Program-made: the position numbers and the translations under genes
The notes under the pieces: model-generated
Told to the model about the DNA's origin: nothing
Seen by the model: only the letters and a program-made list of their open reading frames with translations
Databases searched by the model: none
DNA from: Paramarasmius palmivorus
Lineage: Eukaryota > Basidiomycota > Agaricomycetes > Agaricales > Marasmiaceae
Assembly (NCBI GenBank): GCA_037176845.1
Contig: JAYKXP010000107.1
Coordinates: 62,001-126,000, forward strand
Length of the DNA stretch: 64,000 bases
Direction of reading: 5' to 3'
Part shown: positions 11,716-24,487 of the stretch, in pieces
Position numbering within the stretch: the stretch's first letter is position 1
How the letters are laid out: every line of letters starts with the position of its first letter

Positions 11716-12600
11716 TGGCCCTTCAATAGTGAACATCTATGCGCGCAAGCCTTACCCACAGCTGATTCCTACTCATAGGGATACGGTATAATGTTCATCG
11801 TCATCCGTTACTCGCGTATAATCATGTGGAAGAGTTGGTTGTGTTTACAGGGGAATGGGGAAAGTTGAACTGGATCCTGCTTACTTGAAAATTATACTGT
11901 TGAGATATGTTCCGAGTTCGTGGACGTATTTCGTTCCTGTAGTCTTACTTACCTTCCTTTTAGCCCATCTATCTCATTGAGCTTGAAGCTTGCTGGCGAT
12001 GAGCCAGATTGTTGACGCCCTGAAACATGAAGATAGCACATCAGTCCCCGAGACCTCGCAACTCAAGGTATGTCTCCTTACACTGTGGCTTTCTGAGCCT
12101 CAATGTTGAGCTTTTTACTTCTAGGATACATCTCAAGTTTGGCAATGCTCGTGGGTACAATTTGCACCTCTGTTTTCTCTCTTTTTCGGTACATGCATAT
12201 CTGATCCTCACCCACTCCAAGGCATAGCTGACTCATGCTCCTCAGTGTACAAGGTCTTCGGATGCGAACCAGAGCTAACGGTGCTTTCGTCATTCATGGG
12301 AACCTTGCGATCATACGCTCAACCGCAGAAGAGGTGCAGTGGTTCATGAGCTGTACCATAGCTTCTAAGCTCTCGGGATGGCTCGCAGTGAGTTAGAAGC
12401 CGTTGTCCCGGTATCAGGCATCGTTTGCGATGGTCGGGCTCGTGGAATACGGACAGGTAGTCGGTTCTCAGATGGTTAAATCAGGGTGTAGAGTAGGCAA
12501 AGTTCTCGATGTTGCTCGCACCGAGATTATGATGTAAAAACCATATCTCGCAGTGTCGAATAAATACATGATTTTCATTCAATTGTACATACATATACCT
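11716..12600 (+). repeat. P repeat block, copy P1 (internally deleted)
   Basis: The 5' part (gttccgagttcgtggacgtatttcg near 11910) and the 3' part (gacctcgcaactcaaggtatgtctc near 12050) match P0, P2 and P3. The middle of about 1.3 kb, which holds the coding-like exons, is absent. It ends with the conserved AATAAA at 12559-12564, just before the 3' end of the convergent G1 gene. Confidence 0.55.
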
Positions 12601-12674
12601 TGAAGCTCAACTCCAAGAACCCAGGACTAATAGATGTACATAAAGTCGGAAAGAGTCCCCAACACCGTCGAGTA

Positions 12675-15048
12675 TTACATGCATGCACTAATACCTGAGC
12701 CAGTGACTGCTTCCCATGACCACCACCACGAGTTTGATTTCGTCTCTTCTTTCGGTGCTTCTGGGTTGAGGACCGAGAACATCAGTGCGAGAGTTTAGAT
12801 ACGTTGGGTGAAGTACTAACCTTGGGTCGATGAAGGCTCGTTCTGTTCTAGCGACTGTAGAATGCCTTGCTCATCGGAAGGGGATGCTTGAGGTGTGTTT
12901 TCCGCGGAATGAATAAAAGGATCGCGAAGGAAAGCTGAAGACTCGAGTATGTCATCGAGTTTGGCAATTGCTTCTGCTTCTGTGAAGTGAGGTATTAAAC
13001 CCAGCACCGAACTGATGGATGGAGTAACTGACCTCGAGCTTGCGCCTCTTGTTCACGCAGCTTGATGAGATAGGAATACCAATCTGAAGTATCAAAAGTC
13101 AATTAGTGAACGAGCACACAAAGAATGCGACAGACCATGAACCTCTTCAAACCGTGCTTCTTCTCCTTTTCCACCAATGATCTCAAACTCTGGATACCCC
13201 AAACTTTGAGCCCAATCGGCGGTGGAAGGGTCAAAGCCGCGGGCGACTTGCCACTTGCGGAGGGCAGTGTAGACGTCGGTTGGCCATGAGCGCAAACACA
13301 TAAATCTCCAGTCAAGTGATTTCCCAAGCTCTGGAATCCCCCATCGCCTACATTCCTCCTCAGACATCTCAGATTGACCATTTTCGTCCAAAGACCAAAA
13401 GTAGGCTTGGTTGTGTCCCTTTCCCCACAATTTGCATTCAGATATTGACAAGGGAGGTGGGTAGATGAAGAGGTAGATGGATGGGAGGTTTTCAAGTGCG
13501 AAGGGGTATTGCTGATGTCTAAACCACGGGGTGGAAAGGTTGAAGATGGGTGGGTCAACTGTGACTATTAGGAAAAAGGATGATGAGTCCCGTTCCAAAC
13601 ACGATGAAGAGGGAAGACGTACAGCATTTTCCTTCCATTCCCGACATCCCATGGGCATCAATGATCCTTGAACTTTGCGCCAGCCAACTCTTCTCGAAGT
13701 AGTTCCAAGTATACTTGAAGGAAAAGCTGACATCTACTGGATCATCTAGCTTGAAACTGCAGAGATTAGTACCAACAATAAACCATAAGACCCACCCTCA
13801 CTCACCGAATCAACCCATCCCCCATGTCCGTCTCATTCACCAGCTCCCGATAATGCCATGCTTTCCGGAATCCCTTACCCCTTGGGCACCTCGCAACAGC
13901 CCCCCGTAAAGTAGAGTAAACAGTATCAAAACGAAGCCCATTGATGATGTCCAGTGGGAGGTGATGCGGCGGATTGCGAAATAGCGATTTGAGGCAAGAT
14001 TCGAACGTCCAGTGAGAGTGGATGTGATCTGAGGATGGGTGGTAGTTTGTTGGCGAGGGGAATAGATGGTCAAGGTATGTGGGTGTCCAATGATTGTAGG
14101 CGTATTGCAGAACGTCTCGCTCCAAATGCGATGAAAAGGATTGCTGAAGAAAATTGATGCAGATGTCGTCTTGCAGCATTTGTGCTGAGGGAGGAACGAT
14201 AAAGTCGGGGGATGTGTGTGGATAGGAAATTGAAACATGAGGCCCATCGAGTCCCTTGCACAGATACCCTTCCATGTTCAACCATATCTGCGAGTTGTAG
14301 CAGTCCAAGTGGTACTAAGAGACGAATAGATTAGCTGTAGGAAGCAGGAAAACCAAATTTGGGACGTACAGCCAACATCCAAACATAGATATTCCCCCAG
14401 AACGAGTTTTTGTAGAAATTCCCAAGTGGTACCAATTCTACCGCACAAATTTGATTAAAACTTGATATTGAAGAGGAAAAAGGAGACTTACCGTCATGGA
14501 AAATGAGGAAGGGGATTTTGGAGCGGTTTAGGCCATACAGCTGCCATGTGTCGGGCTTCCTATTTAGTATTTGGTGTCAGTGAGATTGTTGTGGAGTAAA
14601 CAACGAAAATGAACCCTAGGCCAGCACGGGAAAAGTGCTCAAAGTCACGCTTCCAAAAGAAGTCCGCGTCTTCGCCCTCGTAGATGGCCACAGTGTATTT
14701 GGTTTGCTGGTCTGGGCGCACTTGTACCGTACAAATAGTTCTTCGGGCTGATTTGGTTTGCTTCCATTCCTCATTTTCCTCTTCCCATTCCCATTCCTCT
14801 TCGGTATGAAGTCTCTTCAAGGTGTAAATCTGACCGCGTTTCACTTCTTCAAACTACGCAGGCCTCAGTGAATAAACAACCTCATTGAGAAGAATACACA
14901 CCTCATCGTACTCGGTACGTTCTATCTCTCTCTGGCCATGGAAATTGACGACTTCCGCGGTGATCGTCTGCGAATTATTGACTTGGTTACCCTCGACATT
15001 GTTGATGGCATGGCCACGAACAAAGACCTCGGACGAGTTGAAGCTCAT
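12675..15048 (-). CDS. G1: unnamed Agaricomycete multi-exon protein (629 aa, 10 exons)
   Basis: Exons in transcription order are 15048-14902, 14853-14615, 14559-14492, 14437-14370, 14314-13806, 13756-13623, 13564-13136, 13083-13033, 12979-12821 and 12760-12675. All introns are GT-AG with matching phases and the sum is 1890 bases (629 aa). The N-terminus is Asn/Val-rich (VFVRGHAINNVEGNQVNNSQ). Next comes a KRGQIYTLKRLH...TICTVQVRPDQQTKYTV segment (about residues 53-100), then QLYGLNRSKIPFLIFHD and LVPLGNFYKNSFWGNIYVWM. The last exon ends WWWSWEAVTGSGIS. The protein is not recognised as an enzyme. The polar N-terminal motif resembles short repeats that precede effector domains in Agaricomycete proteins, which is inference only. 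G1 has one WPTDVY-type repeat, whereas G2 and G3 have two. It converges on block P1. Confidence 0.8.
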
Positions 15049-15120
15049 TTAGGCGACAAGGTGGAGGCTTTGGTAGCGGGTTATGGTCATCTGGACCGGT
15101 ATATATCTATTGGTAATCGG

Positions 15121-15128
15121 TGATTTCC
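15121..15128 (+). other. Unoccupied insertion site matching the KDZ target
   Basis: TGATTTCC occurs once here, 70 bases upstream of the G1 start codon, followed by agctggtcggtg. At the equivalent place upstream of G2 the same octamer flanks the KDZ element on both sides (29169-29176 and 40975-40982), the right copy being followed by atctggtcggtg. This is the natural empty site. Confidence 0.85.
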
Positions 15129-15263
15129 AGCTGGTCGGTGTTAGGGTGAATGTTGTGTTAGAGGCTATACACATACACCCGGATGCTGAGATTACGCTGG
15201 ACCTCATGCCCTCAACGTGCTGATTTCAAAAGTACAGTCCTTCGTTTCATTAATGTATTCTAC

Positions 15264-16260
15264 TTATGTACCTTGTCTCGAATGCAAACTACTACTAATC
15301 GTTCTCGGAAAGCAGCCAAGTGCGAGATACAACAAACGACAGTGGGCGGGTGCACTATGAACTGACCACGACTGCTTGCCCAGATCTCCCCCTGCTGAAG
15401 ACGGATGCATTGTGGATGTCAGAAGGTCGCCGCAGAGCTGTAAAATCACTGCAATACACGCTCCTAGTACTCCCTTGATCATCAAAGAAGATGCAACCTG
15501 TCACGGTCATCAGACGCTGTCAACGTTTACAGCATCCCAAATCCACTGACCAAAACTCACCTCGTACTGGCTCTGCTCCTTGTCCAACTCGCGCAAACAT
15601 AGGGCGTTGGGGAGATGCCTTTAAGTATACAGCATGTTCATGAAAGCGGACGGTTCAATCCTCTGAGATGATAGCCAGGCGCCAAATGAGCTTTGATTCG
15701 CGGAATTTGTCAGTGGCGGGAGAAGTTCGATTGCATAGCAGAACCCCGATGGAAACTGCGTCTGCAGGCGCCCACGCCGGTGTTTCCTCATTGCAGTGTT
15801 CTACAGCAAGCACAGGAAATCCAAGTCGGCCTATCCAGTTTGGACACACGGGCGTCACGGTCTAGGACACGTGAGCCCGCCCACGATTTTGGAACTTGCT
15901 TGGAAGGGATTCTAATTGAGTCGCAGCATCCGATGCACCGGTTTTGCTGTTATCCTGGGAATCCACATCGCGAAGAGATCAAGACTTGACACAGGAATCA
16001 ACCACGAGGAGCTTTGACCTGTTTTCCAACTTGTCCGATACATCCCAACCGCGTTCAATGGGAGAGCCGGTGGCTAAATTCATTGGGTTTCCAGAGATGC
16101 CTGGGATGGGGGAGGACATTGCAGACGTCGATCGGGATCTCTGACTCTACCGGTGCCTGCGTTCTGTGCCTGCTTTCTCGAATAGACACTCCTCGAACGC
16201 TCATATCCACATCCAGGTTAGTCGCGATATTTCTCGAGAAAAACCAGGAAACCTCCACTC
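15264..16260 (-). CDS. Candidate multi-exon gene of unknown function
   Basis: Coding is suggested by comparison of R1 with R2. A segment at 15660-15830 (WAPADAVSIGVLLCNRTSPA, then SKLIWRLAIIS) is matched in R2 near 41500-41640, where the related KLVWRLVIIS survives in a different frame. A second segment at 15264-15485 begins after a GT-AG intron and reads SSLMIKGVLGACIAVILQLC, which is hydrophobic. A third at 16020-16140 reads SGNPMNLATGSPIERGWD. I could not join all exons without a stop, and no start codon was fixed, so this may be a decaying gene. The R2 copy is clearly frameshifted. Confidence 0.25.
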
Positions 16261-16821
16261 CGCAGATTGGGATGGCGTAGAGACATGTGCGGAATGTAGT
16301 ACGGTAGTCGAGTTATCGGTGAGACCCTTGGTCATGCAACATGCGGAAGAAGTCTCGGGCAAGAGATATCATTTGTTTGTGCACCTGAGGACTCTGCTGT
16401 ACAGGCAGTATAAAGGAGAATGTCATCGATTGGAGCTCGAATGTCCGATATGTGAAATAGACTTGGTCGTGGGTGACCAATCGACATCGGAGAATGTGGA
16501 TGTCGACATCTGATCTAGGAGTTCGGAAAGCAGGGATATCTGATCATTGTCACAGATATACTATTCTTGTGGTGAAGGAGATGGATTTCAGAGCATGGAA
16601 GGAGAGATTGGCGCGTTTTTTGTTGATTTAGAGGTCCCCGAATATGTAAACGGCCGACATCGTCTTGTGCGGTCGTATTCCCCTTCCTCTAGCCCGATAG
16701 AATAGGGTGTATAGGCCTTGAGTGTCGGAGTTTTTTGAGCGTAGATGACCTAGGACGTCGATGTTTTATCGATGACTGTTCTTCGAGGCTAATATGGCGA
16801 GACATGGAAGAGCTCGGGTAG

Positions 16822-17297
16822 CTATTGTTCGAACTCCTTGCCACTCTGTAGCACAGTAAGCACAATGAACAATGGCTCGTCTCTAGATTTCTCGTATCTA
16901 GCCACAATCGCCCACCCTGCATTACCCAGTAATCTATCCCGTAGAGCATCTCGTGCGATCCAGAGATATACAAGGTACAACACGGTACTGAAGCCATGAT
17001 TGCCTCCGCCATTGTACGCGACAGTTTGGTCGACCGAGAAGCGAAACACATGAGATGTTGCACATGTGTATAGCATGGGAAGTCGAAGGAAGAACGATGT
17101 ATCTCGGTTTTTCGCGACCTTGAGGTGTAGAATACCGGGCCCTGGAGGTGAAAGAATGAGTGTCAGAGATAATGGTATAATGGGAAGGATGTGTTACCTC
17201 TTATGATGACAATCTCCTTTGCAACTGTCATGCTCACGTTCCCGGCCCAGACCACCACTGAGAGGAGTAGCTCCAGCAAAACAAATGAGCTCGCCAT
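16822..17297 (-). CDS. Short protein with N-terminal signal or membrane segment (139 aa, 2 exons)
   Basis: Exon 1 is 17198-17297 and exon 2 is 16822-17141, with a 56-base GT-AG intron. The joined length is 420 bases, in phase, giving 139 residues. The N-terminus MASSFVLLELLLSVVVWAG is a good candidate signal peptide or anchor. The rest is mixed polar and aromatic (HVFRFSVDQTVAYNGGGNHG, then STVLYLVYLWIARDALRD), with a second hydrophobic stretch near residues 82-95. No family was recognised. The equivalent place in R2 (near 43315) has ATG changed to ACG and a disrupted frame, so only the R1 copy is intact. Confidence 0.5.
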
Positions 17298-20200
17298 TGT
17301 CTACAAAACGAAAAGGCAAGGATGAGTGCACGAAGCATGAGGTACAGAAGATGTGGAACATACCTAGATACCAGACACTAGAGGTCATGTTCGCCCTTCT
17401 CTGGTAACGGCTATTCTTCAACCACTCCCAACCGCCTGCCACCGACAGCTAAAACATCCCAAGACGCTTAGTCCTCTTGTGCGACGTAGAGCACCATTCT
17501 CCCCGATAAAACGTGGCATAAGAACCATGAAAGCCTCGGTTCATCAAGGCGAGCTAAGGATCTTCCGCAGTTGGAGGTACGAAACGAGATCGACGTTCGG
17601 CGTTGACGAGACTGTATCCTGATATCTCGAGAGGGGTAGAAGGTGGTCGCGTGGATGCAAAGCGATTTGCACCAATCACAGTAACTACCCGGTCCAACAT
17701 CCGACAGCTCCAAAATTCGCCATTTCTACAACCGCACCACCCGACCCAGAAAAAGCAGGAAGACGATGTGAAGAATCTGTGGTTCAAGAATGTCCTCGTA
17801 TCGTAAAAAATGGGCGAGAGGCGTAGGAGGTTCGGCTATGTGTGCTGGTGGTGTAGAACATCACGTGGGTGTAGACGCGGGGTGTAGGAGCGGATGTAGG
17901 AGATGTTGTGGATACCCCAAGCATGTAAAGCGAAAGAGGATGATGGTCTTTTGCTGGGGAAGGAGGAACGGGAGACGGAAAAGTTAGGGGCGTGTGGTTC
18001 GAGGTTTACCGTTTGAGGTTAAGGTATGCCTAGAAGATCCCATGTACATTCCTAGTCCGAATGGTGTCACTCCGGGGCGACATCCTCGTCACAATACGAG
18101 ATAGAAAGCCCCCTTCCGGGAGTCGAGAGGGGTGAGATGAAAGGGGAGACATGGAAGGTGAAAGATAGGTAGGCGCGGATTAAACATTCCTGGAAGGATT
18201 ATTGTCTTGAGGCAGAAATGAGCCTTCTTTTACGAAGGTATGCTATCCAGATCATCTTGTGTTCGATGTATGGGTATGGGAGCGAGAGGAAAGGGTGCGG
18301 ATGTAGACTGAATATAGGGGTAAGGTAGGTGGTGTTCGTGTCCACCTCCCAAAAGAGCCACATACGACCCAGTCGGACGACTAAAGCATCAGGAGAAGGA
18401 GTAAAGACTGGTTATAGTGCTCTAGCGGAAGCCTGAAACCGCGTTGGAGGGACTGTCGAATGGCATCGGGGTTTGTGCTAGGTAACGAGGAGTGTCTCCC
18501 CGATGTGCTAGCTGAAGATGCAGGGGCGTACCATTTACGGTCAAAGCTCTGGCAACAATGTATCTCGTTGGTGGGATGATTTAGGGAGATGTCCAGCACA
18601 AGAGTGCGAAATGGGAGGCGGGAGTGTGATTTTGGGTCGGGGAGATGGATGTTGCGTAACTTCTCTGACCATATCCTGTCCTTCTCCTTCACCTTGTCCA
18701 ACGGATAAGGCAGCGAGTTCCTAGAAACACACGCTCAGATTGATGAGGTGGGCATCCAAGGATTGCGAACGAGTGAATGGGGAATGGATGAGTGGACATC
18801 GTCTGATATACGTTTTTTGGGCGAGTTGACGATACCCATGAGCTCTGCATGTTTCTTTGGCCGTATGAACGTTGTTGAGGTTGAAAGGGCGTCGAGGAAG
18901 GGTGTGTTGGGAGTAGCGGTACCGCCCACAAAATCGCTCTTCTCGACACTCGGCTCTTCTACGACCTCTCTAGACCGCTCGCATCCTCCTACTCGTGATA
19001 CGTCTCAAGGAAAACGAGAATGACACCGCCATGCAGGCTAGAATTGCATGGGTAGCCTCGTGTGGAATGCGGAGTTGTGGAGGGAGTGTCAAGGAGGAGA
19101 TCCTTGGTTCGTGCAACGTGCGGAAGAAGACTGAGGTAGGAGGTATCGTTGGCCGTTCACCTGAAGGATCGGATGTATAGGAAGGATAGCTGGAAGGAGT
19201 TTGGATGACTGGAGCATGGAATAGAGGTCGTGGTCGACATCGCAAAATGATGGAATCCAAACACTCGAGGAGTTTGGATGTGTAAAACGTGGAATAGAGG
19301 TTGTGGTCGACGTGTTGACATCGCAAAATGAAAAACTCGAAAAATGGGTGTATCTGATTCTTCTTCTTTCCTCCTGGTGACGGAGATGAGTGCCATAGTG
19401 ATTGTAGAGTCTGGAAGGAGAGGATGACGCGTTTTTTCAGGAGTTTGGAGGTGGTAGGTATCTGGGTGCCAATGTCGTCCCATGCAGTGACAAGACAACA
19501 TAAAAAATCTTCACTCGTTCGTTTGAACGACTGCAGTCATATGTCCCTTGCCTGAAGCCGTCAAATGAGGTTCACAGCTTGGGCGTTTGGCTGGAGTCCT
19601 TATGGCGAATTTCGATGTTCTTTGGGCAATGGAAAGCGTAGCGCTAGTGAGCGGGCGAGGCGAGGGAGACATTCGGGCGTGAGCGTTGGTCCAAGGCTAC
19701 GATGATGAATCTGCGGCTGGGAATGAATGCATGAACGCATGAATAGCGTCGTAGTTGGAGGAGGAATACTTCGTTGCCGTCGATGATGGGAGAACCGGAT
19801 AAAGAGTCGCGCGGCTCTTTCCCCACAACCACAACGACCCTTCTTCGACCTTCCAGCGAGGGGTACATCTCTTCTCAAAGCCTCAATATTGCAATGACGG
19901 CTGGGTATGCCTTGCTGGTACTTCTCGTGTTGTCGATTCATTGGGCTCACATAGTCTAGTTTCGGCGAAAGAGTACGATATGTACTACACCGACAATGAC
20001 TCGGACATGATCTCTTCTCTGCTCGTATTATCATTCTACTCCCTGCATATCGCCTGCAGTTCAAATATGATTTTGCGTTTTATTTATAAAATTCGTTACA
20101 AAGCTGCGCTGTCCGATATCAAACTAATACTCTAGTTACATGAACCTCTCTTGAACATATACCCGAAACTTGCGTGAAACGTCCTTCTCCCAACATTGGG

Positions 20201-21959
20201 AACCACCATGCGTAGAAGCTCCGCCGCCATAGGGCTTCGTACAGGAAGACAGCATCAATAGATAATCCAATATTTCCGAGTCCAAGCGAACGAATGCATG
20301 GAGAATCAAACGCGCTCGAGGGGAGTAGGAAGAAAGAATAGTTTCGCCAGAAACACGCTATGTCGAGCCGAAGACATGTTAAGTCGGGATTGCAGAATCC
20401 ACAGATCTCGTAGGCCTGATGTATCTGCACGCGCTACGATGTATGGTCAATACCGAACCTCAATATACGAGAATTAGCATAGACGTACCTGTAATCCTGC
20501 TGCCAACATACTTATGTCCAGAATCCAGAGTCTTTTCTTTTGTGCGAGTCCTATTGGACCTTGGGGTGTCCATGTCAATGTGCTTTGAGCCGGATAAAGA
20601 CCTGCATTGGTTAGGAATGAAGTAGCTGAGACAGTTCGTGTTAGAGCGCTAGGAACTGGAGCTGAAATAGACATACATTCTCTTGCTGTATTCGCGATTT
20701 TGAGGCTCTGTTAAAATGAATGTTGTCTTTCCATGTCTCTTGAGGAGGTTCAACGCGTATTTGAGCCTGAGAGTGCTGTCGAAAACGTGGTCGTGAAGAT
20801 GTGATGGTCGTGGTCATGGTGAAAGCCTCGGCGGAAGCTTCTTTATCCGCTACTCCCAACATGTTTCTTCCTCGACGCCTTCTACGTCTCTCTCTCAACG
20901 CCGACCTCACCAAAGAATAGAGAGCTGTCTAAGGCTCAAAAAATGGACCCAGTCAGCCTCAAGAAATCATCCGCCAACGCATCTAGGTCGATGTCAATAT
21001 TCTCGCATCCCTCGGTTCCAATTCTCTCATTCTCATTCCCTCGAAACCACCCTATTCTCCCCGGCAAATATCCCAAACTGCGTTATTATACCCTCAGAAT
21101 GGAATGTGGAACAGCAGGATGGAATACAGCTAGCAGATCGAAGATAGCTACGCAGCATCTACCTTTCCGACCCACAGGATGCGAGTCCTACTACACCCTT
21201 GAGACCAAGAATAGAATTTGCGTTAGATCCCGTAGAGCTGTATGCTGGTGTCCTGCACCAAGCTCAGAGCTACCGGCTGATGGTCTAATCCACAATCTGT
21301 CCCTGTGATCATTGTGGTGTGCGAGTCTCGGAGAGCTCAGCGCTCAGCTTGAAGCACTCGTTTAGCCCTTCCCATTGAGCTAAAGAACATGGAACATGGC
21401 ATAAGTCCATCGGTATATTGCAGGCAAAGATAATCAAAAGCTCACCTAGCGTTACTATGGCTTCCGGCACGCGAAAGAGACCGTCTTCATTCACTACTGA
21501 AGCACGATTTCGAACCTCGTCGACCACCGGGATGAGACCTATGGATGTGGATGAATTGCGTATTGAGGACTAAGAGAACACGTTAAAGGTGACACTCGCG
21601 GGGATGAATCGCGATGAGATCCTGACGAGGGCCACGAAGTACTAAAACACGATGAAAGGCGGTAGGAGCGGTGGGAGGTACCGAAACGTAAATCCCAGTG
21701 AATGGCAACCCTCGGACTTTTTTGTCGTGTTGTCGTAGAACTTGAAGCCTCATAACAGGACGATGGTCGTCTTTTCATAGCCGCCTAAGAATACGGATCA
21801 AGTCAATACTTTGCGTGTAGAAGAGAGCTTGAAGAAAAGACGTACGCTGAAGCACCGGTCGATATCGAAATCTTCGCTCGTTCACTTGAGGAACTGACAG
21901 TTTGGGCTTCATCGGTATCGTTACTAGATGCAAGTTTGAGTGTTGAAAGAGTCAAAGGA

Positions 21960-22730
21960 TGATAAAGCACGATGCTCGCCTAGAATAGACAGAGACTAGC
22001 GCAGATTATACCTTGGGGTGCCCATGTCAACGTGTCCTCAGCTACACGCTGAACAACACGATACACCTTCCCCAGACGTCGACACTGTCTACACACTCAC
22101 ACCTTCCGCGCTCCACCTCTCATATCCCCCACTTCCACCCTATGCCTATCCCCTTCTCATAGCCGCACCGTATTAGAAGGCCTGTGTCGTGCAGAGTAGC
22201 TGGGTATATCTAAGAAGAACTCGCAATGAACACCGTACCCTCAAACCACGCCCACGGGGACAAACTCCTTCTCTATCCCTTTCCGCGAGCATGTGCCTCC
22301 TTAAATTCGCCAGGAGGTCCTTTTTCATTGCATTTCGCTTTGAACTATCCCAAAAAGCAACATCTACCCCCGCGTCCCGCACCCTTACACATGGCCCATT
22401 CTGCTCGTCTTGCCAAAGTATTTTGTCACCCACATGCACCCCTTTCCACTCCTTCGATCTTCTAGGAGGTCTTTTTCCGGTCCAAATTGCGTGCGGCTGC
22501 GTTCAGCAGTATACACCCACACCCACAGCCTTACCGATAGTACCCACAAAAGTCTACCTTTTCGCCCATTAGCCCGAGGCTTGGCTTGGCTTGAATGCCT
22601 TTGTGGGCATTGGCACAAGCTGTATCGCCCATGTGCGTCTCCTGAGTATTGGGAATCGGGAATAGTCTGGGTGATTATGGGCAGCCGAGGAGATCGAGAA
22701 GTCGAAAATGGTCGTCGCGTTTACTAGGGA
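21960..22730 (+). repeat. Q repeat block, partial copy Q2
   Basis: It begins with sequence shared with 9850 and 20560 (gcacgatgctcgcc, then ccttggggtgcccatgtcaacgtg). It continues with the C/A-rich distal Q segment also seen at 10920-11400 and 58315-58560 (acacgatacaccttccccagacg). The middle of Q is missing. No intact gene is seen. Confidence 0.5.
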
Positions 22731-24487
22731 AAAGATGAATCGGAAGCTGGTATGTGTAGTACCTGCTTCCGAGAAGGAGAAGTGATGTCGAGGTACGTTC
22801 CGAGTTCATGAACGTACCTCGTACCTAAACTCATTTATACCTTTCTTTTCTATAGGAGCCAACCATCATTTCTTTACGAAGAACACGGTCAAAGCCACAA
22901 GCAACCTCAAACTTTGAAGATGGTTGACTGTGGGTGGTCTTACCTTTCGAAAGGTTGGTGACTGTTTTCATGCTTTGATACTTGAACTTACGTTTCGCTC
23001 CTACAGGATCATCGGATAACGTCAACCGGACGATACGGGTAGCGAGTCCTCGACATGACATTCCTCTCTCAACGCCAAATACACTTCAGCACCTTCCGAA
23101 CACCAGCGTACCCCAAGAAGCACGCTCATCGGTATTTCGACTTCAACGCTTGCTTCGACGAATATCTCACTCGCTGGCATGTCGATTTTGGATTCGCTTT
23201 GGCAGGGATGATCGGCTCTATGATGGCCATACTACCATTCTGGTGTTCGGGCGAAGAGATGAGTGTCGCGAAGGGATGATGTTTTTTCTGCATTCTTGCA
23301 AGAAATGGGTGTTCGCTCGACTTCGAGTTCCAGCATTAAGAACCAGTCAGCCGAACGAGAATGACTGGGCCTGGGTTTGAAGAGTAACTATTGGGAGAAA
23401 GAAACACACTGGGTTCTAACTTCCATGAGGTGCTTCTCTTCTCACTTGCCCTGCTCCGTACCTAGGCTAACTTGGATGCTTCTTTGGCCCAGGATCCAAA
23501 GCCGAAGAAACGAAAATGACATCACCTTTGACTGGGATCACAATCGACAATTGTGGTTTGGAAATCACCTACCTCGAAGATCAATGTACTACGCGAACGA
23601 GGAAGCTGGGCATGGAGATGCGTTCGGAAAGGTTCAATCGTCTTTGTTGTAAAGGTAAGCCTCCATCCCACTTTGAACAGAACATCACCTTACTATTTGT
23701 CTTACTAGCATTGTTCCATAGCGAAGACAACAGCAATCTCGACATATGAAGGTTCGCATACCGAACGGCACCTGGAAGCCGTTCCCAGTGCCTTTCGACT
23801 CTTCATCTGTCAGGTAAACATTTCGAACACCTTTAGTTGCGGTGGAGCTCATGCGCTCATTCTGCTTGTATTCTTCAGGGGCGGCTACACCGAAGGACAG
23901 ATCGCCAACTCCCTGCGGCCTGAGGAACAACAAGATCGCACATCATGCATCAGTCTCCCGAGATCTCGCGATTTCTGGTTCAGCCTTCTCACTCTCGACG
24001 CTGAACCTTTTAGTTCTGGGGTACGGCGTCTTGGCAACCCGTACCTCTCGTTCTCGTTTCTTCTTTCTGGGTACGTGCACTCCGGATCCTCTTACCTACT
24101 CCAAGTCATAGCTGACTCGTGTTCCTCAGTGTACAAGAACGTCGGACGTGTTATGTACCCAGGACAGCTAACGGTGCCCCCGTTATTTACACCAACCTCC
24201 GTCCGGGATTTCTATTCCACGCTCAAGCGCGCCAAACATTGATGTTGCACCTCCGAACTAGAAGAGGCGCAGTGCTCCGTGAGATAGGTGAAACCTTACC
24301 GTAGCTTTCAAGCTCTCGGTATGGTTAACAGTGGTTCGGAGCCGTTGTTCTGGTATCGGGCATTGATGCTCTGGCTCGTGGAATGCAGACGGGTAGTCGG
24401 TTTTTGGATGGTTCAGGGTATAAAGTAGGTGAAGTTCTTGAGGTTGCTGCACTGAGATTATGATATAGAAACCATATCCCGCAGAGA
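22731..24487 (+). repeat. P repeat block, copy P2
   Basis: This decayed copy is parallel to P0 and P3. It has the longest surviving exon of the family, a 74-codon frame at 23055-23279 (PAYPKKHAHRYFDFNACFDE; IGSMMAILPFWCSGEE), and a segment near 23530-23640 (LEITYLEDQCTTRTRKLGME). Its 3' tail is cut by the element at 24488-26247 and resumes with gatgaataaata, so the AATAAA lies at 26252-26257. Confidence 0.55.

Larger units (their letters stand above)
15121..21350. repeat. R repeat block, copy R1
   Basis: R1 aligns with R2 (40975-46810) in two long stretches: 15129-16000 with 40983-41850, and about 17200-21340 with 43210-46640. The match is very close around 18050-18740 versus 43980-44690. 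The intervening parts differ: R1 carries gene I1 and a candidate gene, while R2 carries the S1 segment and an acidic-protein pseudogene. On the minus strand around 18380-18960 it holds segments related to the Q block (NIHLPD...LPFR; ATPNTPFLDAL), so Q and R contain inverted copies of one family. 18000-20100 holds no intact gene that I can support. Confidence 0.65.

Noticed and set aside
17790..18380. Short plus-strand Gly/Arg/Cys-rich frames in R1
   Set aside because: Not conserved as frames in R2 despite close nucleotide similarity, so probably non-coding.
19600..20064. 154-codon minus-strand frame in R1
   Set aside because: The R2 counterpart (near 45479-45829) differs by shifts, the composition is irregular and no motif is seen. 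Treated as decayed repeat.
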